A stretch of DNA of 25,430 nt from Pelargonium cotyledonis (lineage: Eukaryota; Streptophyta; Magnoliopsida; Geraniales; Geraniaceae), in assembly GCA_036897625.1 (NCBI GenBank), contig JAYMTA010000670.1, positions 1-25,430 of the forward strand, given 5' to 3'. Shown here in pieces: positions 10,648 through 25,430 of this stretch. Every line of letters starts with the position of its first letter. The stretch's first letter is position 1. The translations under genes and the position numbers were made by a program. Under the pieces are notes generated by a model. The model was not told the origin of the DNA. It ran no database searches and saw nothing but the letters and a program-made list of their open reading frames with translations.

Positions 10648-12296
10648 TGGAAAAAAAACAAAACAAACACATATATAAAGACCACATAGGAGATGTAGAG
10701 TGACCTGCTATGCTGATTTGGGTACTTCTAGATTTTTTTTTTCTTTCCATTTTTGGTTCTTCCCACTAAAAGATATATAATTTTTTTCATTAGGGTAGCC
10801 ACTAATTTATGTAAATTTGGAGGAAATACAAATTGCTAATAGCACTGCCAGTTATGCAGTGTTGTTTGTTCTATGGTTGTGTCTGTACAAGGTGTTGTCT
10901 GTTTCATTTCTCTTGATATTGAGGGAACCAATGAAACTTGAGTTCAGAATTCTTAGTTTCTTTGATTTCAGGGAATTGACAATGCAAGTGATGCATGATT
11001 CTAAGCTGTTATTGGGTAGCAATCCGTTTTGTGTGGCCTTGCATGTGGGAACATGCAGGACAAAATTTCAAACCATTATGCAGACAAAAACATAAATTTG
11101 ATAATGAACCTTCTTCTCTGCAATACAGTACTTAATAAGAACCCCACCCCAACACCCAACTCTCAGCAGATAAAATAAATAATCTCAGTAGAAGTAGGTC
11201 AACAGAACACAATTTAATATTGTATGAAACTGGTTGGTTTCCAACATGGTATTTCATTTATTAGTGAAACTATGTTTATATTTTACAATATTGTTTTTGT
11301 CCTTTTTCTCAATGGTTCAAGACTTCATGGAAGACCCAACATATCCTTTTCTTTTTAGAGCTATGACTCATGAAACATGACCATCTCAGCTAATGTTTAA
11401 AGATTGGATGATCTTTGATTGTATAAAGAAAGTGAACAGAAGAAGTGACATACCACTTGATTAAAGATGCATGAGATCCCTGAATAATATTGCACAGCAG
11501 TTCCATTTGAAGAGAGAATGTTTTCAGAGTTGTCATTGCTGATTGTAATTGGTAACTCATAAAAGATGCTTTCACCTGAAACACAGTGAAAACAAACCTC
11601 ATGGCAATACAGAAAAAGCAAAAGAACCATTTTTTTTTACTTTATCCAACAATAGTTGGCATTTTCACTTTCCGGGGTGCATGGCATGTGCCCTTTTAAA
11701 GCCTACTTCCCACTCATCATCTGCTAGAAAACACAAACAAAAGATAATACGAACAGAAGTTTATTGTCAGACTTGTCTGTCCAATAACATAGAACATCCA
11801 TAAATTGATTGCAAGACAAATTATAAAACTTCAATTCCCCATCTTCTTTTTTTCTTCATTTCCTCATTTTCTAGATGTAATTCGCAATGTACAACGCTAA
11901 ACTATTCTTTAATCAATTAATAAGATTGCAAATGGACAAAAATAGGACACTTCAGTGGCTACTACATAACTTAAGAGGATACATCTGAGTTCAGCTCTCC
12001 TTTCCCTTTTTCCCCTATCAAGACATTATTAACAAAACACACAAGTTTAATTCCCCACAGAATCATTTGGATGAGTGTAAGACAGTTGCCGAGCATCAGC
12101 TTGGTTGAATCTTTCATATTTCTCACTAATCACCGTATTTAACATGAACATGCATTGCCAAAGCTTCCGACCTGTGCTCTTGCAACTGGAAATCATCCCT
12201 AATTCTGAAGGCTTCTTTGCTACTCTCCGTAGATAGAGTTGGGTTTACATTCAAACACAAAATAATCTCCAGGCAAAGAAAATCTGGTACCAAACA
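10648..12296. other. Convergent 3' flanks of neprosin and JMJ20 genes
   Basis: No gene I can name. The left part probably holds the neprosin 3' UTR and the right part the JMJ20 3' UTR. On the minus strand three stretches look exon-like: an open frame at 12244-12047, a strong acceptor followed by an open stretch at about 11735-11680, and 11580-11440 flanked by good acceptor and donor sites. Their frames do not join cleanly and I recognise no family, so they are not called as a gene. Confidence 0.5.
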
Positions 12297-15200
12297 TCAG
12301 CTGTCACCGAGCAGAAGAGCATCACCCAATTTAGACACCAAAACATTCTCAATGCAATTGCCATTGAGTTTGTGAATGACACGATCTATTAATTCAATAA
12401 GGTTTTCAGGGGTGTAGACCCGATAACTACAAGGTTTAACAAAATCCAAGATCATGAGAATATTCTTTGAATCAAAACTCCAATTCTGTTCCTCGTGTAT
12501 AGCCCCATACGTTGTACCCAAATCCATGCATAGTTGAAGAAACTTCGGATCGTCCAGGGTTTCCCTTATGTCCAAGAATAATTCCTCATTTCTTGCTAGA
12601 CCTTGAGATTGCATCTTCAATGCAATTCTTTGTATAGATACCAGGTTCAAAACTAAATGTGAAGCTACAGGGGACGACCTCCAGATCAGATTTTCATCAT
12701 TACCATAAATATTGCAAAGTTGGACCAGATTGGCAAAGGAGAAGCATGCTATGAAAATGAAGAAATCGCTGAAGTTCATGCCTGTGAAAAGAAATAAAAG
12801 GGTGATGAGTCCACAATATATGATTGACAACATCGGTGCAGCATCCTTCTCCAATTCAACTAGAAGCATGGTAAGTACAACAGGCATATTTGTTACCAAG
12901 CAAAGCTATTGATGTTTCAGGGTATCTAACAGGGTTATTCGAGTACATTTAACAAGCAAAACTCTACCAAGTAATATTCTATTCTGCACCCTATCAGAAA
13001 AAGACTGGTTGAAATATCTCACAAAACTCTAACATGCTCTAAACCAACATATAATATATGCTAATATCTTAAGTATTGCACTCCAACTACAAATATCATA
13101 CCCGTGTTAACCGCTAGATTGCGTTGGCAGAGACCTTCAAAATCATCACATATATCCTTGATGTCCTCAATGTATTCCTTAGCCTCATTGTAGTCTCTTA
13201 AAAGTAAATCCCACTGAAATTTTGAGGAAATATATGAGGTCATATTCTAATATTTTTCAATCAGTCTTCTTGTATCTAAAGGCTAGTTTTACACTCTTAC
13301 TAAATTGTTCGCTAGACAAAGTTACGTACTTACCACCCAAGAAAGGTTATAGCCATTGAACCAGTTGTGGTTGATTGATATTGTATCTTCCTGAAAATAT
13401 TTCAAAAAATATCTTGTCACACGTCAGTGTGGGAGATGACAAAAAAAAAAATCATATAAATGAACCGAATGGAACATCCATTGCAAAACAAACACTATAG
13501 CCAACCAGCCATGTATGGAGTACGCCTTATACAAAACTGAAAATATATCCTAGTTGCACGACTACCAGACAACTAACGAACACTGTTTCAACACAATCCA
13601 CAGAAGAACCTGAAGAACAAGTATTTCTTTTACATGAAGTAAAGTCTCAGTGAACTTCTTCTATCCAAAACCATTCATCATAATGTCTCAAACGTTATGG
13701 TAAAGGGCACAAACATTTGTGGCTTGATTATAGCTTAATTAGAACCTCCAAGTTTCAAATCAAACAAATCGTGTTGGTAGTAGCACTGATATAAATTGAC
13801 TACCATAAGATATGCCATCAAAACACAGCAGCTTTTCACTACCAACATTAGTATCTACACAAGCAAGAAACATAATAGACTCACAAACGTAGACAACTTT
13901 TTACTTCTTCAAAAGGGTAAGGGATAAGGGTGAATTCGATACACGTTTTCAGTAACACATTCTTTATAGATAAACTAAAAAGGACATCAAGGTACCTGTA
14001 AAACCTACCTAGTTTAGCCTGCTCAGTTATTTCATGCAATAGACTGTTGACATCCTTGACTGGACCTAAACAAAGCAAAGGTGCCTGCACTCTCTTATTT
14101 TTCTAGTTTACATGAAGAAAAATAAAACTCGGAAAACTGGCTATAGTTCAATTGGAAAGGTTTTTAGAGCCAACACATGCTTTCCTTTATTTTAAAATTA
14201 TATATGTGATAATAAACTGTGAGAGCAAACAATTCTAATTTGGTTTAAGAAAGATGCAGGTAATATACCAAATTATGAACTTGATGATGCCAGCCACTAG
14301 GCACAAAGATAATTTCATTTCTTTCTTGAGTACATTCCAACCAGATAGCCTGCTCATGAAACGCGAGCATACAAAAAGGTGTACTTGTAAACATAAGAAT
14401 TAAGAAGTGTTCGGTAAGGAGAGTAAAAGATAAACATGTGGATTTGGATTGACGAGTTACCTTTTCAAAGCCAGGAAACTTTGTTTCATTAACATTCTCA
14501 TATATATCGTAAACACAGCTTTTCATGTTCCTGAATAATGATAATAAAAAAGAATGGAACATTAAAAAGGTAAAGCCAAACAAAAACATTGTAAATAGGT
14601 AAACATAGTAAACAAGTAAACCTATCCAATCCCTAAATTAAATAAGAAGTTGTATTCACACCTATCAAACACGAGATGACATTGAGAGGGAGGCAGAAAA
14701 AGCCACTGTTTTTGCCCACACACATTTGCTGACCAGCTATATGACCTGAAAACATCAGCATGGAGAGGAGTCCAAGATCCTGCACAAAGAATTAAAAGTC
14801 ACAGAGTTTCCCTATAGGCCTAACATTCAATCAAACAAACAGATGATAAATATTCTCAGCGTGTGAAAACCAAAATTTTATGATATTTATGTCCAGAAGA
14901 AAAGCTAAAGAATTGACAACTGTGCTCAAACCTTTTGCTCCCATATAAACAAAACGATAGTCAGAGCAACTCAGTTCATCATTCTCTTGATTATTGTCCC
15001 GGTCGTGCATTTTATAATTGTCAAGATACAGGTTGAGCCAATCATCGAGACAAAACAGTGGAGTTGTATAAGCTATATAATCAGGGTACTCCTGAGGACA
15101 AGATCAAATTCAAATAGGACATAACAAGTAAACAAGTGAGACATTTGTACTGACAATATTATAGCACATGCATTAGCTAAGTAAATAACCCTCCAGCCTC

Positions 15201-16724
15201 CAGGTTGAGACACCCTACAAATTCATCACCGTTTGGTCCAGTAAACAAAATTTATTGAAGCATGAACCCAAATGCGTTTAATAAATACAATAGCAATCAT
15301 TTAAAAATCAACAAATTGTACACACATTCCCCAAACCACCAGATAAGATAGCAGATGTCATTATGACCCCTAAGAAGTAAGAAATTAACCGTCCCAGAGT
15401 TCTTGGCAAAATAACCCCTCCATGTATTTGAGAATTGGAAGTATTCTCCCAACAGCTTTTTTACTTTTCCTATTTCAGTCCCAGACCAAAAAAAGATTCC
15501 AGAATCTCACATCAAGCAGGTAACTTAAGAGTTCAGATTCTTCATCATCAACAAATGAATAATTTGATCTATTTTGCATCCTTTTGGCAACATGGATCTA
15601 TGACCAAAAATCCTACATTGTATGTACACCATACAGTCAATACACATGAAGCATGGGTTTTCATACTTCTATTGCTGGTAATATATAGTAGAGGCCTGAA
15701 ACAATAACAGATGACGAGCTCAAGCTGGAGCATACCTTTACAAAATGCCAATCCTTCAAATAAAGTACAGACTTGCCACTACTGATCTGAGTTGAGTCAT
15801 TACTACACTCCTTTGAAGACTCATTAAGCCAGTGACCAACAAACTCTGAAACAGACATGTCTACTCTCTTCTGATCTGTGAATTCTCTAGTACCACAATC
15901 TGCAACCTATAGCGGCATGGCAATAAAATATCACTTGATTGCAGAATGGAGAAGTCCAGTGTTAGAGAACAACCGTGTGAAGCGTGTAAATAGCTTATAA
16001 CAAATCAGTACACTGGCTTGTGTATCCATAGTCATCACGAGAATAAACAAAAGCATGCACAACACACAAACTAAACTGTTTCTCCCAACTTAAGAAAATG
16101 ATTAATAGCCAACAATGAGACCCTTGATATGATATTATTTTGACTAAGACTAGTGGGCAATGCTAATGATCCAGAATCCATTGAAGGAATCCGGGTACAT
16201 TGTCTCTGCTTCAATACTCCCAATAACAAGCATTCCCATACATATTTTGGGTATCATCAGAAATCAAAGAAATCTCCAACCTTCAATCTATAAATGTTCA
16301 TACAAAAGTTAAAAACTTTCACCTGCCAACTAGAAAAGGTTCAATTTTACTAGTTTCCGCTTCAATGATCAGCGAATTATGAGAAAATTCATTCAAATTC
16401 CCATCTATTCCACACCAACCAAAACCCAGAATACCCAGAAACTCGTTCACTTTTACTCTCTACTTCCTCAGTAAACAAACATACAAACAAAACAAAGTGG
16501 CATGAAATGGGCACCTGAACGACGGAGTCGCCGAAATGGTCGGAGAAGAAGGGGAGATTGGGCTTCCCGGCGGCGGTGACCCAATCTCTGCAAGCCCTCC
16601 AATCATCCATGAGTCCGGTGAGAACCACCGGCTGATTCTTCGCCAAGTACCTCTGCGCAAATTCACTGTAGTTCAGCTCTCTGCCATTCATCTTCTCAAT
16701 GTGTCCTCCGATTTGGACACCCAT
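12297..16724 (-). CDS. JMJ20: JmjC-domain 2-oxoglutarate/Fe(II) oxygenase, JMJ20/JMJD4 type
   Basis: Nine minus-strand exons: 16724-16515, 15906-15736, 15091-14932, 14779-14662, 14530-14461, 14349-14269, 13390-13334, 13213-13102 and 12781-12297. Lengths sum to 488 codons, giving 487 residues with no lesion. The start at MGVQIGGHIEKMNG matches remembered Arabidopsis JMJ20; an in-frame ATG at 16796 would add 24 lysine-rich residues and is less likely. The JmjC core has the iron ligands H187 and D189 (PLHADVF) and the distal histidine H265 (VPSGWHHQVHNL), so it should be active. Conserved blocks SVLYLKDWHFVK, YRFVYMGAKGSWTPLH and SINHNWFNGYNLSW are present. Arabidopsis JMJ20 is reported as a histone arginine demethylase acting in seed germination; human JMJD4 hydroxylates release factor eRF1. 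Both are family knowledge and untested here. The gene is head-to-head with CDC48. Confidence 0.93.
14009..14084 (-). other. Exon-like 76-nt stretch inside JMJ20 intron 6
   Basis: Within the longest JMJ20 intron (14268-13391) a minus-strand segment is bounded by GTGCAG acceptor and CTAG|GTAGGT donor. It reads openly in the incoming phase (APLLCLGPVKDVNSLLHEIT and onward). Its 76-nt length is not a multiple of three, so inclusion would shift the frame before exon 7. The segment is absent from remembered JMJ20 proteins. It may be a poison exon or chance. Confidence 0.25.
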
Positions 16725-17057
16725 CTTCGTCAACCAGATTTTCAAATTTGTGGTTTTCTTAGTTTTTTTGTTCTGTTTAGGAACAAAAATATGCATAGGT
16801 ATTAAATAAAGGGATATATATTTCGAGATCCCGTTTTTTTTTTTTATTTGTTACCTTTTTGTCCTTAAAATTGATCATTTCGATTCTTGATCTGTAAATT
16901 TTTTTGTTTTACACATAATTTACTTATTATTGTCGTTAACCAAATGTCATGTCATCGATTTTGCAACGTTGCTATGCACGTCATATTTTTAACCACATCA
17001 TCACGCCACGTCACATTTTTGCCACATCATCATCATTATCTTCATCTTCTTGTCGGC

Positions 17058-17153
17058 GTCGGATTCTTCAAAGTTATAAATTTTTCAGTGTCGGAATCTT
17101 CAAAAATATGAATATTTCGGCGCCGAAATTTTCAAAGCTATAAATTTTCCAGC
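17058..17153. repeat. Three tandem 32-bp repeats
   Basis: Units are 17058-17089, 17090-17121 and 17122-17153, followed by a partial GCCGAC (17154-17159). Each unit begins G(T/C)CG(G/A)A, has TCAAA near the centre and an AT-rich TATAAATTTTT-like half. Units are diverged, with third-to-first identity mainly in the central block. Confidence 0.75.
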
Positions 17154-17691
17154 GCCGACAAGAAAATGAAGAAGAATTGAATCGAATCGAATCGAGTCAA
17201 AAGAAGAAGAAGAATAAGAAGAATCGAATCAAATCGAAGAAAAAAAAAAGAAGAATCAATGAAGAAGAAAAGAATAACAAGAAGCAGCGTTTCATTTGCC
17301 CATGTACGCATGGTGACGTGACATTTTTCATGACGTGGAACAATAACATGGCAACTTCGGTGATATGACAGTTACTGACTGTAACTGGTCATTTGAGATA
17401 AATTAATAAATTAGTATAGTGTAATGTTCGAAACGACTAAAGTGCAAAAACAAAGAATAACAGAAAAAAAAAACAGTACAGAAAATTTGAAAATATATAA
17501 CTCTTAAATAAATTGTTTATATTTAAAACAAAAAATATTGCAAATAATCTGACGTGTTGATAAATTATTGGTCGCAACTCCAGATGTACGCGCCTAATTG
17601 GATACGTGTCCGTGAAGTATTCAAGTAAAGAAATATAAATAGAAATAGAATAAATAGTTCGAACCCCGATTCGAACTAGTTGTCCGTTAGC

Positions 17692-17699
17692 TATAAATA
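17692..17699 (+). promoter_or_regulatory. TATA box of the CDC48 paralogue
   Basis: TATAAATA lies 75 bases upstream of the first-exon ATG. The following sequence is C/T-rich (CCCTTTCGCTCACTCCCTC), typical of a plant leader. Transcription start is expected near 17725. Confidence 0.55.
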
Positions 17700-17773
17700 T
17701 CCAGACAACAACCCTTTCGCTCACTCCCTCACAAAACCCTACTCTGTTACGACCAAAAATCTTGCGATCAACT

Positions 17774-22485
<4,712 letters not shown>

Positions 22486-23722
22486 ACTAAAACAGATGCA
22501 AGTTCTAGGTACTAGCATAGCGCTACTACAGATGAGTGAGTGATATTTTGAGGTAACCTAATATAAAGATTAAAGTATCTTCCTGAGAAACCGTGTTAGG
22601 TTTACACAACGACACGTTATTACCAAAGTTCTAGTTACCAAACATGTTGTGTCGTAACTTGTTTTGCTTTCAATCATAATTGCATGGTACTTAAGCTTAC
22701 CTTTCTCGGTCGCTTAGAAATGGACCCCAAAAAAGAATGGTCCTGTTGCCAGTTATACATGAGATGGTAAAGCTGTGCTGAAAGTGAACCTGTAAATTGA
22801 ATTCATGGAGTCATGTGATTGACCCTACAAAGCACAGAAACAGCATATATTATACTATATAAAAACATATCATCTGATGTGCATTGAGAATCTTTTATGT
22901 ACTGCTTTTCCTAGCATTCTTGATTTCTTTGTTAATGTTTAGAGTTTTTTATATTCCAAGAGCCAAGCCAAGCCAAGACAGAGTCAGTAGATCTGGACTT
23001 TCTCATGTGGGGGTCTCTTGCAAGTGTCTGTACATAACATGTGCTGTCACGTGACCTCCAACAATGATGGTATCTACTAATCTTGGAGCATCTAATTAAT
23101 CTTAACACTTACTCTCTGTATATGTTTCTCTACAAAGATGTATACATTCCAGGCTTCTCTGATCATAGTGTGTTTTTTTATTTAATAAATCATACAATTG
23201 TTTGTCTTTTGTGATGGCCAAGTTTGGGAAACAATTATCCTTTCACAATCATGTAACACTAATTGTTTTGTGTGCATTGTTCTATAATTGAAAAGGACAT
23301 TAATATAATTTAGATGGATAGCTTGTTGGTTGTTCATATGTCTCTGTTCCTTCACATGGTAGGGAGGGCCTCCTTGAAAGCTGCATGAAACCAAGGAGCC
23401 TCACTCTCCATCATCCATCTATCTCATCATCATCCCCACTAGAGGTCGCAATTTTAGGTTTAGGTTGTAAAAATATAAAATTCGATCAGATTTCAGATGT
23501 ACACGGATTCAGGTTCAAATGTTAAACTTTGTTCAATACGACGTAACATTGACTAATGAACGAACAAATTGTCAAATTGTTATGTACACTCATTCTACAC
23601 ATAACAAGCTACCCAAGTGCTAATTAAGCCTTTACAATGCCCCTTTTATGCTCTACTACTACTACTACCAAACAATACTCCTAGCTACTCATATCTTTAC
23701 TACTTGTACATAACATGGTGAG
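22486..23722. other. Convergent 3' region between CDC48 and receptor kinase
   Basis: AT-rich with no credible gene. It probably contains the 3' UTRs of both flanking genes. Small direct repeats are present: three copies of AAGCC-like pentamers near 22961-22978 and a (TAC)n run near 23655-23669. Confidence 0.6.
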
Positions 23723-25430
23723 TTACTGGTTTCCTGATAGGTGGTAACCAAATGAGGAAGATGAGTATGCAAGTGATGAGTAGTGAGAAGAGGCTTGTAG
23801 GAGCAACAACTGAGCCGGGTCCACAGCGGGTGATTTCTTGAGAGAATTTGTGGCCGGTTTGTGGGCCTCGGTTCCTGCAGCGGGTTCGTGTCGAATTTCC
23901 TGGAGTAGTACAGCAACATCCTTCATTGTGGGGCGATCTTCAGCTCTGTTGCTAGTGCAGAGGAGGGAGATCCCTAGAGCTTGCAGCATTTCTTGTATTT
24001 GAGTATCAGGATGGCCCTGGAGCTTTGGGTCTATTACCTCTACCGGGTCCTTCTTGCTCTTTAAATGGTCTCGGACCCATTGAATCACATGTTGCCCTTC
24101 TGGGAAGGATGGATCTACCGGTCTTTTTCCAGTTATGATCTCTAGCAAAACCACCCCGAAACTGTACACATCGCTCTTTTCTGTAATTTTCATCATACAA
24201 GCGTACTCTGCAAACACAGTAAACATAAGATTATCATTGAAGCTAAGAAACAACAAGAATGACGTTTTCCCAAGAAAGATGATAATTAGAGCTTGCAATT
24301 TGTGTCATGATGCGGATTTAGCATATTTGGACTCGTACATTTTGTAATCGTGTTTGCCCTTCAAAACACACACACGCGTCATACCTAACATGCAAAATTA
24401 AGGATATAATAGTACATCAACACTAATAACGTGCTGGATTGTGTCATGTCAAACGAATTGGAAAAAAACATTTCAAATTATGTTGATCTTAACGTGAAAA
24501 ATGTGTTGTATCAAGTTTTTGTCATAATTGTGTTGAATCGTGTAGCACACAAAAACTCTAGCAAATTGCTAGCTAAAATGATAACAATAAATAACAAGTA
24601 CTCACCGGGTGCAATGTATCCATAGGACCCCGCAAATTGCGGTGGGTTTGTGGTAAAGGTACTGTGATCATCGTCAACAAGTCTAGCGAGCCCGAAATCG
24701 GCCAAGCACGCCTCATATCGGTCACCGAGTAATATGTTGTGAACCTTGACATCTCGGTGCAAAATCGCCGGTACGCAATCGTGATGCAGATACGCCAAAC
24801 CATCCGCCACTCACAGAGCTAATTTGAACCTCGTGTCCCACTCTACCACCACCGACGAGCAACCTTCGTGCAACAATTTGCCCAACGTATCGTTCGATAA
24901 GTAGTCGTAGAACAGCAGTTTCGCATTCCGGTTCGCTCCCCAACCGAGTAACCGGACGATATTTCGGTGCCGAATCTTCGCAAGAGTCGCGATTTCGGAC
25001 GAAAACTCCGCCGCCGAGTGTTTTTCGGAGAGCCGGAACCTCTTGACCGCAATCGTCACGCCGGACGGGATGTCGACTCTGTATACGACGCCGGATCGTC
25101 CGCGTCCGAGGACGTTACTGGGTGTTAGCGATCTGACCACGTCAGCAATAGATAGGTCGAGTTTCTGGTAGAGTGTGACCTCCCAAGGTGGGCCCATCTC
25201 CACGTCACTCTCTCCGTCCACGTGGCACTCGTGGGCCTCACCGAAGCCCGAATTCGAGTGTCTTTTCGCTGCGAAGATGATGTAGAGCGCCGCCAGGAGA
25301 AGCGCACACGCGGTGCACAGCAGCACCACCATCGCCACCCTCGCCGCCGCCGTGCGCCTGGCGGAACCGCCGCGACTGTCGCCGGGGCACTGGTTCCCTG
25401 AAAAGCACCACGACGGGGTCCCGGCGAGGA
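23723..25430 (-). pseudogene. LRR-XI receptor-like kinase, C-terminal part, with in-frame stop in the kinase domain
   Basis: The gene enters from the right edge. Exon 24606-25430 continues beyond the window; exon 24207-23723 ends it. The single intron splits the glutamate codon of the APE motif, the usual position in this subfamily. Visible: a CFSGNQC juxtamembrane segment, transmembrane helix (MVVLLCTACALLLAALYIIF), basic stop-transfer KRH, then a Ser/Thr kinase with glycine loop GRGRSG, AVK lysine, SEIATL glutamate, HRD with DVK, DFG and APE. WEVTLYQKLDLSIADVVRSL resembles the At4g26540/At5g56040 clade, whose members perceive peptide hormones. TGA at 24811-24813 interrupts FKLAL-(stop)[11 protein letters not shown], where relatives have Arg or Gly. 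The frame is otherwise open on both sides to the normal stop at 23723. As written, the product would lose everything after the kinase N-lobe. The LRR ectodomain lies outside the window. Confidence 0.88.

Larger units (their letters stand above)
16725..17773. promoter_or_regulatory. Divergent promoter region between JMJ20 and CDC48
   Basis: About 1.05 kb separates the two start codons. It holds AT-rich sequence, several ACGT-core motifs (CCACGTCAC near 17006; GTGACGTGAC near 17312; GACGTGG near 17333), three 32-bp repeats (17058-17153), and a purine-rich tract (about 17160-17290) whose open frame is low-complexity Lys/Arg/Glu and not a gene. At 17657-17676 a perfect 7-bp inverted repeat (GTTCGAA/TTCGAAC) flanks a 6-base loop. 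Confidence 0.55.

Noticed and set aside
11549..11803. Plus-strand 84-codon open frame between neprosin and JMJ20
   Set aside because: No family resemblance, no splice or promoter support, and it lies opposite the exon-like minus-strand stretches.
14141..14175. TAGTTCAATTGG, resembling a tRNA A box, inside JMJ20 intron 6
   Set aside because: No matching B box within tRNA distance and no cloverleaf.
16725..16796. In-frame ATG at 16796 giving JMJ20 a 24-residue Lys-rich N-terminal extension
   Set aside because: Remembered JMJ20 begins at the MG(I/V)xIGG position, and the extension has low-complexity, UTR-like composition.
17177..17368. Plus-strand 63-codon frame rich in Lys, Arg, Asn and Glu
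   Set aside because: It is the translation of a GAA/GAATC purine tract; low complexity and no family resemblance.
17657..17676. GTTCGAACCCC, which looks like a tRNA T-arm/B box
   Set aside because: No A box, anticodon stem or acceptor stem at tRNA spacing; it is better explained as a short perfect inverted repeat.

Overview
The window is nuclear DNA from a flowering plant, most likely a eudicot. Genes have many short AT-rich introns with GT-AG borders, spacers are long and AT-rich, and the products belong to plant families (PUX adaptor, neprosin-type peptidase, JMJ20-like oxygenase, CDC48, LRR-XI receptor kinase). I see no prokaryotic, viral, CRISPR, rRNA or tRNA content. Exon models were built by hand from reading frame, splice borders and remembered family sequence.

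Layout. 1-2182: AT-rich spacer with repeat-like sequence at the left edge. 2183-3932 (-): four-exon UAS/UBX adaptor of the PUX family, intact, 364 residues. About 4200-7850: 3.6 kb spacer with an almost exact 135-bp tandem duplication and a possible SINE. 8196-10647 (+): seven-exon secreted neprosin-family protein, intact, 421 residues, with one GC-AG intron. 10648-12296: spacer and 3' UTRs with a few exon-like stretches I cannot assign. 12297-16724 (-): nine-exon JmjC oxygenase, JMJ20 orthologue, intact, 487 residues. 16725-17773: divergent promoter region with three tandem 32-bp units. 17774-22485 (+): nine-exon CDC48 paralogue carrying a +1 and a -1 frameshift. 22486-23722: convergent 3' region. 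23723-25430 (-): C-terminal half of an LRR-XI receptor kinase with an in-frame stop in the kinase domain; the gene runs off the right edge.

How the genes relate. The PUX protein and CDC48 belong to one pathway: UBX proteins recruit the CDC48/p97 segregase to ubiquitylated clients. Their closeness here is notable but may be chance. The other genes have unrelated roles (secreted glutamic peptidase, 2-oxoglutarate oxygenase, peptide-hormone-type receptor kinase).

The strongest observations are the lesions in the two rightmost genes. They are either young pseudogenes or assembly errors. I did not find a convincing new biological system.
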